Shown here in pieces: positions 1 through 10,624 of a stretch of DNA of 64,000 nucleotides. The DNA is from Rhynchopus sp. YZ270_cl-10 (lineage: Eukaryota > Euglenozoa > Diplonemea > Diplonemida > Diplonemidae), in NCBI GenBank assembly GCA_964035575.1, contig OZ037875.1, forward strand, positions 744,001 to 808,000, in the 5' to 3' direction. Both the position numbers and the translations under genes were made by a program. Within the stretch, counting starts at the first letter, position 1, and the number at the start of each line of letters is the position of its first letter. Under the pieces are notes generated by a model that saw only the letters and a list, made by a program, of their open reading frames with translations, had not been told where the DNA came from and did not search any database.

Positions 1-77
1 CTCCCAACAACACAGGCTACCGAAGTAGCAGGTGGGGTGTTGCGGGTGTTTGGGGTGAAAGAAAATCGATTTTGGTA

Positions 78-367
78 AGTTACAGCAGAAAATTCTTAAG
101 TTTGCACAATTGAGAAGGGTGTTACCACTGCCTAATATTATTCGTACATGTGAACCGGTAAGGTCGAGAAGGGTGGACACGGCATACAAGTACAAGTACA
201 AGTAAGACGTACCTTCTACAAAGGCTGAATTCGCAATTCTTAAGGGATTGAATTCAGCCCCCACGTGGTGTTTTTGAGAAAATCATTCCATGGTATACAA
301 CTATGGTTCCCGAAGAATGATTCGCCCCTCCTCGTTCATGCAAACTTAAGAAAATTCTGAAGTAACT
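78..367. repeat. Foldback element with ~29-bp imperfect inverted ends
   Basis: The left end (78-105, beginning AGTTACAGCAG and ending TTAAGTTTGCA) is the inverted complement of 339-367 with a few mismatches. Inside lies a second perfect 10-bp palindrome, GGCTGAATTC at 223-232 with GAATTCAGCC at 250-259. There is no reading frame of note. It looks like a small non-autonomous foldback element; a target duplication was not resolved. Confidence 0.5.
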
Positions 368-1629
368 ACAACCTGGCGTGCGGGTACAGATGCATTGCTT
401 TGTTCTTTCCTCAAAGTCATGTGTGATCTCTCGGGTCTGTACTAAAGTCAGTGTTTAGATAAGCATCCACTTGACTCGTTCTAACAACCGTTGAAATCTA
501 GAACAAAACAATACACTGCCCCTTCTCACACCAAGCCGCCATGCTTCAAGAGCATGCCCTGGGCAAAAATTACTGTGACAAAAATTAGTTTTCTGGGGGA
601 ACGCAATATTTTCTTGTGCCTAGTCCTCCGCAAGCAGAGGACAGACTTTCCGGATCCCGAAGTCGAATTTCTTGCACTAGCTACGCTCCCTGGGTTAAAT
701 GGCTATAGCAGTGACTGACTAAGAGTTTCATAATAATTAGGGTGGTCTATGGGGTGGGTTAATGGAAAAGTTGGTATATAAACCCGACTTTTACGATCGC
801 CACCTGGTTTTGAAATAATTGCACCAGCTCTTCCGTCGGCACTGCTTCGCTGTTATGATGAAGGGTCGTCGGTTCGGGTACCTGTTAAGAGAAATTGAAT
901 GTAAAAGTAGAGACTACAACAAAAAAACAAACAAACAAACAAGAAGCCGCCCCGTACCCCTTAAACGTAAAAGTGACATTTTTGTTGACAAAAAAAAAAA
1001 AAAGCTAAAAAATAGCGAACATGTCGAAAAGGGAGAAAATCGGGGGGTTAAAAACATACCTTGCACTCGGCCCACTCTCCAGGTACAAAGAACATCACTG
1101 CACGACAAACCCACTACTACGATAGAAAATAACTATTTTTTACCGAACAGAAAGGTCGTTTTATTGATGAGTGTTTTCTGAGTGCACACTCAGTGGGGAC
1201 AAAATGCAACACTTACCGAAAAAATTCTCCAATCGGACAAAAACCTTTCTAAACACCCAAAAAAAAACACCTCAGTCCACATCCGCTGGGGTCGCGAGAT
1301 GGAAATATATGGTTTTACAGCTTTTGGGGGGTCTAGCGTGGGTCCCAGATGCATTTTGCAACGGGTCTGTGTGTGTGCCTCAACCGCTTCACAGTACCCT
1401 TTTTTGTAACTGAAAACGACGCATCCTGTACCTAAGTGCACTGAAGCCTTGCTTGCGTCCTCCTTCGTGGTTTTGGGCGTTCGCATGCGAGAATCATTAT
1501 CGCATTCTCACATGTAATTCTCGCATCACGGAGAGGATTTTAGCGTTACGTGACCACAAAAAAAGTGCACAAAATTAGTTTGGTCAAAAATCACCTTGCA
1601 CTTGTGAAGGAATTGCTGAGGAAATCTGA
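368..1629. other. Non-coding stretch, no feature recognised
   Basis: Only short frames with poor composition are seen on either strand, and homopolymer A and T runs are frequent. I recognise no gene, RNA or repeat family member here. Confidence 0.5.
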
Positions 1630-2270
1630 AATATGCGTGTTTTGGTACACAAAAGTGCGTTTTGGGTGGTTCTGAAGGGTCAAAACACCAAAAAAAAACG
1701 TTTTTTTGCATTTTTGGTCACCCAAGGACCCACTATTTTGGTTGATATTTTTTTTTTTCCCTTTGCGAAAAAATACCCAAAAATCACGGCTATAAAAACG
1801 CTAAGGAAAAATCGATTTTCATTTTTTGGGCAGAGAAGTGCGTTTTAGGCGCCCACAGATGGTCAAAACATCAAAATTTTTGTGTTTTTGGCATCTTTGG
1901 ACACCCAAGGACCCACTATCAGGGGTGAATTTTTTTTGCCTGAGATTTGCCTTTGCCAGAAATCGAAGAAAAAAAAAATTATGAAGGAAATTGCTAAGAA
2001 AAAGTCGAAATTGTGGGCCCCTGTACTGCATATGGCGGTACCAGATCGTCAAAACACCCGACTCTTGCGTTTTTTTGCACTTTTTGGTACACAAAAACCC
2101 TGCTCAGGGGTCAAAATTTTCCCGGAAAAAAAAAATTTTTTTTTTCGAGATTTTTCAAAAATCGACTTGTCTTTGGTAAAAACCATGAAATTTCGGGTTC
2201 GCAAAACCACGTTTTAGACCCCCACAGATGCTCAAAAGTGCCAAATTTTGCTTTAAATGGCCTCAAATCG
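1630..2270. repeat. Degenerate tandem repeat, ~175-190 bp period
   Basis: A module recurs about four times (near 1655, 1832, 2015 and 2205). It reads roughly AAGTGCGTTTT, then a GTCAAAACA string, then a T-rich run, then CACCCAAGGACCCACTAT. The copies near 1715 and 1903 share CACCCAAGGACCCACTAT exactly. Units have diverged and carry different homopolymer lengths, so the array is old. Confidence 0.5.
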
Positions 2271-2349
2271 TCGAAATTAGCCCTTTTTAGGGGCGAAAAA
2301 AAAAATTCGAGAGTCCCTTTCCCTGGGAGACAATAGCCAGAAATCTGAG

Positions 2350-2545
2350 GGAAAAAAAAAACTGGCCAGATTTCCAGATCTGGCCAGATCTGGGGAGTTT
2401 TTTTTTTTTTTTGAAAAAAAAAATTTCCCAGATTCCCAGATCTGGCCAGATCTGGCCAGATCTGGAAACAAGATCTCCACATCTGGAAAACGAGCCAGAT
2501 CTGGGAAATTGGCCCCCAAATCTGGCCAGATCTGGCAGCATCCGT
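2350..2545. repeat. Short-period array of the palindromic GGCCAGATCT motif
   Basis: CCAGATCTGG and variants recur many times between about 2362 and 2535, partly in perfect tandem (2441-2465). Each unit is self-complementary. Poly-A and poly-T interruptions separate the blocks. There is no coding signal. Confidence 0.65.
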
Positions 2546-4670
2546 GTCCCATGCAGTATACTATAAAGTTCTCTTTTTTAAAAGAAACAAGAAAAAAAGG
2601 AGAAAAACTCAGCACACGGAACAGGCAAAAACCCCTTTATAAAAAGTTTAAAAAAAACCCCCAACAAAAACAAAGGCTGGTCTTACGATTTCCCTCCCTC
2701 CCCCCCCAATTTCCCCCCCTTTTTTTGTCTCCCTTTTCTCAAGCCAGCCTCATAAACATCAAAAAAATGATATACTTTAAAAAAAAAGGCTTTTTTTTTT
2801 AAATGGTTGTGGAAATGGACATTGGAGGTCCATTTCGTTCTAAAAAGCCTAGTTCGACCTGACAATAACAATTATTCTTTCTTAGGTATCAACGAGCATA
2901 TCTTTGCCCATTTTTTTTCCCCTTCCCTTTTTTTCTCACCTCGTTGGAGGTTATTGTTTACTCTTTGCCTTTGTTCTGAGTAAACTGTCACAATTGATAT
3001 TCCCTCGTGAAAATGCATCTGAAGGTTCATTGTTCACCTGGTGAATAAATTATGGTGATCTCCGGAAAAAAAAAAAATTATTGCCTTTGTTTTTATGCCT
3101 TCTTTTCGTTTAGAAAAGAAAGTATAATGAAATGATATCCAAAGAATTAGTTGGTACAAAATTTAGTATCAGCTTAATTGTCTTCAAAATTGTCATGCAA
3201 ATGCAATCAAATCACCTTATCAACTCCATTGTGGGATATTATTTTGTGAATCAGTTTGTACCCCTCCCTCTCGTACCCTTTGGCACCCGAGGGGAACACT
3301 TCACCGATTCTCAAAAAAAATAATGACCTATTGTTTGTTGTTAATAAGCTTTTTTAAAAGTACGAAGATGAAGATGTGCGTTTTGGGGGGCATTGCTTTT
3401 TGCAATGTCTTTCGCTCTCAATATCCAATTATTTTTGGGGGAAAAAATGACCGGCATTTTTTTGTTCAACGATACTTATTATTTTCTTTTTTACTCCACA
3501 CCTTTCGGATCTCCTCTCCTGAGGTTCTTGGTCTCCCTTTTCCTTTTTCTTTTCAGCTGAGTTGACTTACTAAAGAGCGTCCCTCTTTTTCCAACACATG
3601 ATGATTCTGGCATGCAATACATCAAAAAAAATAGTTACTAAACAGAGTAGCGAGAAGGGTAACGAACTCCTTCGCATATACCGTTGGGTCATTCAGTTGT
3701 AAGGAGATCAAGTATTCCGGAAGCAAAAGTCATGCGAAGGTCCGCGCCATTCCAACGTTTTTGTTATTTTTTGTTATTTTTTAAATACTGGGGGAGCCCC
3801 AGTAAAGATTGACCATAAAGTACCGCATACTGCGAATGCTTTAAAGCTCATCTGTCAGAAATTCTTTTCCCCCCCCCTTCCATCCCCTCTCCCTTTCCCA
3901 AATTTTGCTTTCTCTCTTTTTCCTTTTTCCATTTTTCATTTTTATTTTTATTTTTATTTTTTGCTTTCTCCCAAAGCACTATCATGTTTTTTTCCTCTTC
4001 CAGACAGCTCTCTAACAGTTTGTATTTAACCTCCCCTCGGTTATTCTGTGGGGGTGTTAAAAACGTCGCTTGCTGTTTCAGCAGTTTTGTCTTTTTTTCC
4101 CCCTCCCCCTCACAACAAAGGAAGCAAAAGGGAGGAGGATTGTAGCACGCGCCGCACTTTTTTTATACTGTATCAGGTATTTGGAGCGTGTTGTCCTTAT
4201 TGTGTGGGGGGTTTTTTGTTTTGTTTTTGAAATAAAAACAGGCTGTGGATACACAGTTCTGTTTTGGGATGTCCTAGTCTCTTTAACTTTGGGGGGTGAA
4301 CGGGGGGAAAAAGCAAAAAAAAACAAAAATGGGGGGAAAAGAAAAAGAAAACAAAACAAAATATAAAGCAAAATTTAAAAAAAAAATACAGAGAAAAAGC
4401 TGTTATTATTAACATTGGGTTCTAGCCGGTTTCAACAAAAAAAAAAAAGACAAAAAACCCAAAATAAATCGTTGAAAACTAGTTTCTATTCTGTCCCCCA
4501 CCCCCCCCCCCTCCACAAGCGAGTGAACAAAAAAGCAACAAAAAAAACAAAAACAAAAAAAAAAAAAACAAACACAAAAAAAAAAAATAAAAAAAAGACA
4601 CGCAAAAAAAAAAAAAAAGCAAATTCAAAAAAGCAACAACAATAAGTCCAATTCCAAAATGTCCCCTCTC

Positions 4671-4713
<43 letters not shown>

Positions 4714-4866
4714 TTTCATAATCTTCAGAATTTACCTTACTGGCACCCACGAGTTTTGCAAAACGAAGTCCGCAAGAACCCCGCAAAATGGGGTTGTCAG
4801 GAGTACCAAGCCAACTCTGTTTATCAGATCAGATGTAAAGCCACGAAATGGATGTAGGATTGAATG
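2546..4866. other. Non-coding A/T homopolymer-rich stretch
   Basis: The stretch is dominated by poly-A, poly-T and poly-C runs. A CT microsatellite lies at about 4672-4712. No credible gene or RNA is visible. The short frames here encode low-complexity Lys or Phe runs. Confidence 0.5.
4672..4712. repeat. CT microsatellite
   Basis: An almost uninterrupted CT run of about 40 bp. Comparable CT runs occur at 8838-8857 and 35092-35120. Confidence 0.8.
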
Positions 4867-4948
4867 CTTGGATCCACCCTCATGGTAATGCACCAAAAGC
4901 TACACTGTTCACGAGAGGGATTTTTTTTGTATTTCAAGCCAATTTTTT
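4867..4948 (+). repeat. Dispersed repeat family C, copy 1
   Basis: The copy carries the diagnostic strings GATCCACCC, GCACCAA, TACACTGTTCACGAGAGGG and GTATTTCAAG, followed by T-rich DNA. It lies immediately upstream of the ubiquitin-like gene at 5034. Other copies are at 9302, 30619, 38773 and 46106. Confidence 0.7.
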
Positions 4949-5033
4949 CCCCCTGTTCATCCATCACAACCCCCCCTCCAGCACAAAGCACTTTCAAAAC
5001 ATACAAAAAACGTTTTCAAACCCTCCAGCAATA

Positions 5034-5954
5034 ATGGACACAACGCCTATCATACTATGGACGACTAGCGGGAGACAGCTTCCGGTACCTTGCCAAGCGA
5101 ACACCACAGTGGGGAACGTTTTGGAGGTTTTGGTGCGCGATTTTGGTTATGGGGCTGATGTGCAGTTGGTGCATCGGGGGGCAGTGCTGGACACTTTGCA
5201 GACCCCCATTTCTGGTCTGGACTTGACAACCCACAAGGCAGTTGTTACTGGAGAACCGCGTAGTGATGTTTGGTTGCCTACTCCGGCAGAAGAGAGCTCG
5301 CTCTGTAACGTTTTGGCGGATGTCTTTGAGTCAGACCATACACCTCTTGAAGCTGCTTTGTTAAATTCTAATTCATTCGATTTTGAAACCCTCCGAAACA
5401 CAGTTCTCCAAGACGCCACCCAACTCACCTCGGTAGTCTCAACACTGAGCCGAGAGCCTGGGGTCAGAAGGTTAATTGAAGCAAACCAGGAAGAGTTTCT
5501 TTCGTTACTCCGGTATGGCGTGGTGAGCATCGAAAACGATGAAGATGAGTCCCCGAGATGCGAAACACCACAGATTGACCCTTCTTCTGCAGAAGCGGAA
5601 CGGAATTTGTCTACTGCGTTATTAGATTTGTTTGCAGGACCAACAGAGATGGAGGAGGCACTTCGAGCTTGTGTACCGAACCTTGATGTGTATTTAGCAT
5701 CATTTCGTGGTACTTCACCTTCACCTTCTGAAGTGCAGTCTGCGGCAAATGATCTGATAGCTCTCCACCCGCAAATCCGGAACGTAACAGAGGACTGCGG
5801 AACAGAAGAACTTCTCTCAATCCTACAGGAAGGCCTTCCTGTCTTTGATGAAATGCTTATTGAAGGAGACGACGTGGACATGGCCACCGTAGAAGAACTG
5901 TTTGACACCACCTCTAACAATCCTGAAGAAGAAGAAAGCGAGGAAAGTGATTAA
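5034..5954 (+). CDS. Ubiquitin-like / XPC-binding-domain protein (RAD23-like)
   Basis: A 306-residue protein. Residues 5-73 have the pattern of a ubiquitin-like fold: IILW strand, TTVGNVLEVL helix, QLVHRGAVLD strand-turn. Residues 115-159 match the amphipathic XPC-binding (STI1-like) domain of RAD23: FETLRNTVLQ, then LREP-like spacing, then LIEANQEEFLSLL. In RAD23 this pairing links nucleotide-excision repair factors or ubiquitylated substrates to the proteasome. No convincing UBA domain is seen, either between the domains or at the C-terminus, which ends in an acidic run (EEEESEESD). That makes it shorter than usual RAD23 (about 360-400 residues, two UBAs). I chose the ATG at 5034 because the upstream in-frame ATG at 4848 would translate a dispersed C repeat. 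The next gene starts 570 bp downstream on the same strand. The RAD23 assignment is inference from domain order. Confidence 0.72.
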   Translation: MDTTPIILWTTSGRQLPVPCQANTTVGNVLEVLVRDFGYGADVQLVHRGAVLDTLQTPISGLDLTTHKAVVTGEPRSDVWLPTPAEESSLCNVLADVFESDHTPLEAALLNSNSFDFETLRNTVLQDATQLTSVVSTLSREPGVRRLIEANQEEFLSLLRYGVVSIENDEDESPRCETPQIDPSSAEAERNLSTALLDLFAGPTEMEEALRACVPNLDVYLASFRGTSPSPSEVQSAANDLIALHPQIRNVTEDCGTEELLSILQEGLPVFDEMLIEGDDVDMATVEELFDTTSNNPEEEESEESD

Positions 5955-6081
5955 AAAATTATTTTTTTTTTCTTTTTTCAAAAAAAAGAGGAGCTGCGTT
6001 GTAAGGTTAATTCTTCAATCTTCATTAATCCTCAATAAAGGATTATGCCTCTTACCGCAAAGCAGCTCTTCTAAGTGCTCT

Positions 6082-6169
6082 TTAAGGATCCTGTGAAGAA
6101 AAAAAAAATCGTGACTGCTGTCATAGTGATGGTAGTATATAACGTCTATCAAAACAGAATGTTTTTTTT
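6082..6169 (+). repeat. Dispersed repeat family F, copy 1
   Basis: The copy begins TTAAGGATCCTGTGAAG and runs through an A-run, ATCGTGACTGCT and TATCAAAACAGAAT to a T-run. Related copies are at 30461-30518 and 55981-56057. It lies 128 bp after the ubiquitin-like gene's stop. Confidence 0.7.
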
Positions 6170-6526
6170 TGTCTCATCTCTGTCACACCTGTAAGGGGGG
6201 TAAGGTGTTGCTGTTCTTTGCAGTATATGAAGTATCCTTACCTTTTTTTTTGACATTGAGTATTTCAGAACCCCACATCTTGGTGGAGAGGGTGTGTCAA
6301 TACAACAAAGAAAAAAAAAACCTTATTCTAGCCTCATCCATTATCGTTCTATGTGCCTATTGGTGTGGTCGATACAAAAAAAAGAGAGGATTTTATTTCA
6401 ATTTTTGTTTTGCTCAATTTCGATGTAAACCACAATTCTCTCTCCAAACGCCTTTCAAAAACCAGATTATCTTTACCCCCCACTTTCCTTTCCTTTCGCA
6501 AAAAGAAGAAAAAAAAATACAAAACA

Positions 6527-7234
6527 ATGTCGCTTGACTCTATTCCCTGCGCTTCTGCGTCCGTTGCTAGCGAGGAGACTCGCTCCCTTTCTGATAATGA
6601 GTCTTCTATTTGCGGGTCTCAGTCGACATGCGATACTTTCCCTTCTAGTGTCGCCTCGTCGTGTGACTCTTCGAATGGCAAACCGCTCGGGACAGTGCGC
6701 TCGAAGAACGATCTGAACAGCACCATATTGACGCCCCCGTGCACCCACAACACCTGGTTTCGGGTTCGCAAAATGCGTGGCAAATGGGGGGTCCTCCTCC
6801 GCTGCCAGATCTGCAACGTCAGCTGGCCAACCAAGATGGAGCTTCACGAAAAATGCCCCGATTTTTACTCTGGGTGCTGTACTAAGGGGGGGGACTGCCC
6901 TTCACCACATATCTATGCGAGGGGTGCGTTGCCTAAGGTTCTTGCTGAAGACGATGTGACGGCACAGACTCAAGTGCCTCTTAGATGTCTCAAAGATGAA
7001 CGCCGCAAAGCAAAGAAAGCGCAAAAGCTTGCATCCGAAGAAGAAGCAGCGGTGTCAGAGAAGTGCTCCACAATGGATGCCAGCAGCGCTGTATCGGATG
7101 GCCTCTCTTCGGAAAGGGATGATCAAGTTGATGATGTCGCAATGAATATTCCGATCTGTGGTGCACCCTCCACAGTTTACCGGCACAACCCATACGCAGA
7201 CTTCACCGAAGGAAGCAACGTCTTTTACTATTGA
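6527..7234 (+). CDS. CCCH-type zinc-finger protein, putative RNA-binding
   Basis: A 235-residue protein with a Ser-rich N-terminus (residues 1-65). A compact Cys/His region spans 72-128: C72-x-H74, C93-x2-C96, then C110-x6-C117-x6-C124-x3-H128. The last block fits the CCCH spacing, with the usual aromatic-glycine segment (FYSG) between the first two cysteines. CCCH fingers typically bind single-stranded RNA; a role in mRNA handling is inference. A basic stretch (about 155-170, ERRKAKKAQK) and a Ser/Asp-rich region follow, and the protein ends in VFYY. I chose the ATG at 6527 over the in-frame ATG at 6353 because the intervening residues are Lys/Phe low complexity from A-rich DNA, which reads like a 5' leader. 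Confidence 0.68.
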   Translation: MSLDSIPCASASVASEETRSLSDNESSICGSQSTCDTFPSSVASSCDSSNGKPLGTVRSKNDLNSTILTPPCTHNTWFRVRKMRGKWGVLLRCQICNVSWPTKMELHEKCPDFYSGCCTKGGDCPSPHIYARGALPKVLAEDDVTAQTQVPLRCLKDERRKAKKAQKLASEEEAAVSEKCSTMDASSAVSDGLSSERDDQVDDVAMNIPICGAPSTVYRHNPYADFTEGSNVFYY

Positions 7235-7528
7235 ATGGAAAGATGAAGAAAAAAAAAAAGTTTTTTAAAAAAAATTCCCTGTTCTCCACCATCCTTTGTT
7301 CCTGCTCTTAACGTCTTTGCTGCCGCTCTGTTTTGCAGAGATTTTTTAGGATTTATCTAGTCCTCATTGTAGCCTGTTTTGAGTGGGAAGAAAAATATTG
7401 TTTCCCGTCTTCTCTTTACCCCATCGTGACTTTTTTTTTTTTTGCGCATACGGCGTAAAAATCGAATCTCTTTCACCCCCCTTTTTTTTTGCTCGCCCCT
7501 CATAAAAAAAACCATCACTTTATTTCCC

Positions 7529-7569
7529 AGTGCCTGCGTCCGCCGTTTAACGGTGAGGTGTTTGCACTT
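7529..7569 (+). repeat. Hairpin repeat family B, copy 1
   Basis: AGTGCCTGCGTCCGCC followed by GGTGAGGTGTTTGCACTT. The ends pair (AGTGC with GCACT) and the GCGTC and GGTG blocks form inner stems. A T-run follows. Confidence 0.75.
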
Positions 7570-7692
7570 AACTATTTTTTTTTCCTCCTTTTTTTTTCCG
7601 GTTCGTTACCAGTGTTTCCGCGCTCCTTCATTGGGTACGATTTTTGATGAAGAATCGTGATTTTGTACATAAAAGGTAAATACGTCCCGAGC

Positions 7693-7713
7693 CCGGCGCG
7701 CTACGCGCGCCGG
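7693..7713. other. Perfect GC-rich hairpin
   Basis: CCGGCGCG and CGCGCCGG flank a 5-nt loop. It sits in an unusually GC-rich patch (7680-7860) between A/T-rich flanks. No RNA family was recognised. Confidence 0.5.
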
Positions 7714-7959
7714 AAGTTAACGCAAGTTCAGGGCCTCCGGCGGAGAAACTAGAGTTCTGGCCCAAAACACGCGTCCCAGCGCAGTCCCTGAGATTTCCAA
7801 AAAATAAAATAAAAAAGCGCGGTCGAGCCCGACCCGGAATGAGAGAATTCCTCGGGTATCCAACTGAGTAGTTCAACTTCATTGGTATTTGCACCAGACA
7901 CACAAATTATCAGTAACCTCAGTACGTGTACAAAAAGAAACGGTGGTCATAGCATCAAG

Positions 7960-8105
7960 GCTCCTGGCGAAGCCACGGTACGCAACATTTCAAAAAATTG
8001 CGCTTAAAATTGCACATTTTTACAGCCAAACTATGTCATGGGAAGGTGGGTTGCAAACTTGCGCCGCAGGCGCACGGTACGCTACTTTTTTCCTTTCGCC
8101 ATGCT
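7960..8105 (+). repeat. Dispersed repeat with GCGCCGCAGGCGC palindrome, copy 1
   Basis: This segment shares GAAGCCACGGTACGC, GCGCTTAAAATTGCAC, CCAAACTATGTCAT and GCGCCGCAGGCGCACGGTAC, in order, with the inverted segment at 22350-22480. Spacing is conserved over about 140 bp. Confidence 0.65.
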
Positions 8106-8217
8106 GCATGTTTCCTTTTCGTTCGGCGTTTGATCAATTGAGTCGCGTTCTGGCTGTGACGGGGTCACTTTGTTCATGAGGCCAGTTCTGGTCACTCTCA
8201 GAGGCTTATGTGGGGGA

Positions 8218-8335
8218 ATTTTTTTTTTTCGGGAATTTTTTTTATTTTTATTTTTTTCCAATGAAGAATTCTTCACTGGAAAATTTTTTTTTTTTCGGGA
8301 TTTTTTTTTTTTTCGAAGAATTCTTCATCGGATTC
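8218..8335. repeat. Tandem pair of GAATTCTTC/poly-T units
   Basis: A module of CGGGA, a long T-run and GAAGAATTCTTCA occurs twice (around 8229-8278 and 8297-8333). GAAGAATTCTTC is itself a 12-bp palindrome. No coding signal. Confidence 0.5.
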
Positions 8336-8787
8336 TTCAGCGCGGAAAGTCTGTTCGTTACTATTAGTTCCTTTTTAACAGCGAAGGTGTGATACGAAGC
8401 AATCCGGAAGAACAGAAAAATAATGCCAAACAAATAATATATAGTGAGCATCGGCAGGCTTTCCTCGCTTCTTTATCTACCCCCTTTTTTTTTTGCTGGA
8501 AAAAAAAAATTATCCTTGCCAATTTTGGCAGATGGTTTTCCCAACAAAATAATGTGGAGGGAAAGAAGAGGGGGGTTCAGTGGAACTACTAGTCATAACG
8601 ACTTGCGCTAAACTAGTAGTGCTACTGGTGTGACACTAGTTGTAAAACACTAGTCATTTGTACTATGTAGCACTATTAATAGCCCCCCTGACTAGTCCGC
8701 CGTGTGACACGTTAAGTTGGCAGCGTTCGATTTCCCGAGTTGTGATTCTTTTTATTTTTTTTATTCTTTTTCTTTTGTTCTTTTTTC

Positions 8788-8835
8788 AGTGCCTGCGTCC
8801 GGCTATCAACGGTGAGGCGTTAGCACTTTCAACTT
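8788..8835 (+). repeat. Hairpin repeat family B, copy 2
   Basis: AGTGCCTGCGTCCGG, a loop, then GGTGAGGCGTTAGCACTTTC. It is preceded by a pyrimidine tract ending CAG and followed by a CT run. Confidence 0.75.
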
Positions 8836-9004
8836 CTCTCTCTCTCTCTCTCTTTTAAAAATGTGTGTGGGTTCTCCACCCATTTTTTCTTGCAAAATCT
8901 GGTGTGTCCGTGTGAGGTTCTAGACCTCTTTTATACCCCCGGGATAAAAATGGCCCCCCTCGTTAGGCCACTTATTTGTCCCTCTTTTTTTTGTTCATTT
9001 ATTT

Positions 9005-9040
9005 AGGTGATTAAGCGAGGCTTAGACTCCTCTCCAAATC
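9005..9040 (+). repeat. Hairpin repeat family A, divergent copy
   Basis: AGGTGATTAAGCGAGGCTTAGACTCC retains the AAGC/GCTT inner stem. It has lost the usual loop and is clearly diverged. A further fragment with GAAGGCTTAGGATCGTCTT lies near 9510-9530. Confidence 0.45.
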
Positions 9041-9301
9041 ACCCCTTTTTTTAAAAAAAATAATTTTGTCTATTTCTTTGCTGTTGCCCACACCATTATC
9101 ACATTGCGATGTTAATGCTGCAATAGCCCTCTCGTCCCCCTCGTCGGGGGGGGACTTTACCTCTGCCCCAGGATAATAGGTGATTGTGTTTTTTGTTTAA
9201 AGTGTTCCATCCTTTCAATGAGATAGTTGTTTAGACCACTCAAGGAAAGTATGGAGTTCATGAAGTAGATTCCATTATCCTCACATTATTTTCATGACTG
9301 C

Positions 9302-9381
9302 ATGGTTTGGGGGGTCCACCCCCCGGTACCAAGGTACACTGTTCACAAGCGGGCTGTTGTATTTCAAGTCAACCCTTTTTT
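9302..9381 (+). repeat. Dispersed repeat family C, copy 2, joined to a B repeat
   Basis: GGGGGTCCACCCCCC, then CCAAGGTACACTGTTCAC and TTGTATTTCAAGTCAA. Its 3' T-run leads directly into a B repeat at 9385, forming a C-B composite. Confidence 0.75.
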
Positions 9382-9384
9382 TCA

Positions 9385-9432
9385 AAGTGCCTGCGTCCGC
9401 CGATTAATGGTGAGGCGTTTGCTCTTCCGACT
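9385..9432 (+). repeat. Hairpin repeat family B, copy 3
   Basis: AAGTGCCTGCGTCCGCC, loop GATTAAT, then GGTGAGGCGTTTGCTCTT. This copy shows the full inner stem CGCC/GGTG. A T-run follows. Confidence 0.75.
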
Positions 9433-9567
9433 TTTTTTTTTTCTCTACCCTCAAAATGTTCCTCATATTTTTTTTGTGTTCGCGAGGGTTGCCTAAGTAG
9501 TGTTTTGTGAAGGCTTAGGATCGTCTTAAAATTTTGTTTTTTTTTTTTTTTTTGTCGCTGCAAGCGG

Positions 9568-9640
9568 TACCTTAAAAGAGAAATTGTTCCTCCGATATGG
9601 ATCGTTAATCACCCCAAGGGTAATTGAGCAATCAACGGAA
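9568..9640 (+). repeat. Dispersed repeat family Q, copy 1
   Basis: It shares CTTAAA, GAGAAAT, GTTC, AATCACCCC and AAGGGTAATTGAGCAATCAA, in the same order and spacing, with 44099-44176. Confidence 0.65.
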
Positions 9641-10239
9641 AAAAAAACACCCCCTTTTTTTCCCTTTTACTTTTAGAGTTAATATTTATTCTCTTCCCCC
9701 CCTTCCCTCTTTGCTGCCATCATTTTTACTCCATCAATGCTTTAGTGTGATGCATTACGAGAGGCTGATCACAAACGATGGAGCCATGGCAGCGGACACG
9801 ACGTGAAGAAAAGAAAAAGAAAAAAAGAAAAAATGAGATCGTTATTATTGAGTTCAAAAGAGGAAAAGAACTATACCCCTCTCAATGCGGAAGGTTCCAC
9901 TTTCGGAAAAGTTAGCAATATGCCTGAATGGGAATCTGTCCAGATTACTTGGCATTTCCTGAACCGTACGTAGCTTACTTACGCATGGGAAAATGAACTT
10001 ATTTCTCTTTTCTTTTCTTTTCTTTTTTTTTCTTTTTGGTTCTCTCTCAGTGGAGGGGGGACCTCTTCGCTAGAGTCCTCATTTATTCCTGTTTGTCTAA
10101 TTCAAAAAACCCCCCAAAAAAAGCAATATTTTTTAATTTGTTCAAAACCATTTTCTTTTTACCAACAAGAAAATAACGGGCATCACCCAAAATCCTTCTG
10201 CATGCACCCCCCATCATTTATTATTATTTTCATTGTGTT

Positions 10240-10310
10240 TTCATCCGGATGGCTGGCATCGTACGTGGGTCAGTCGGAGGTGTCTGCATCAACAACCACA
10301 GTTTATTTTT
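10240..10310 (+). repeat. Dispersed repeat family I, copy 1
   Basis: TCATCCGGATGGCTGGCATC then GTACG, followed by GGAGGTGTCTGC and an ACAACCAC string. The matching copy is at 38487-38560. Confidence 0.6.
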
Positions 10311-10524
10311 CAAAAAAAAAGTGTGTTTACAGTTTACGGTAGTCTTTATACCCCAACCGATACTAACACCAGCCCCGTTGTTCTAAGATATCCATTCGCT
10401 ATTCCCCATTCTTATGTAAAAATGCCCCCTTTTTTTTACGCAAATTTTTGGATTTAAAGTTAACTACAATATAGTTTTTTTTGTTCACACATCCACCCCC
10501 CTCCCCGTTTAATTTTGATGATAA

Positions 10525-10624
10525 CAGTTGGTGTTATACGGGGAGGTTTCACAACTTTTCACAACTCTGTGGGTGTGAAAAGTTGTATAAACGTTGTGAA
10601 ACCCCCTCCGTATAGCACCAACAG
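10525..10624. mobile_element. 100-bp foldback (MITE-like) element
   Basis: The left end CAGTTGGTGTTATACGG matches the inverted right end CTGTTGGTGCTATACGG. The pairing continues inward through GGTTTCACAAC and TTTTCACA, so nearly the whole element folds back on itself. It is too short to code. It resembles a miniature inverted-repeat transposable element; superfamily unknown. Confidence 0.6.

Noticed and set aside
4415-4645. Lys/Asn-rich frame
   Set aside because: It is a homopolymer-A artefact with no domain and no conserved start.
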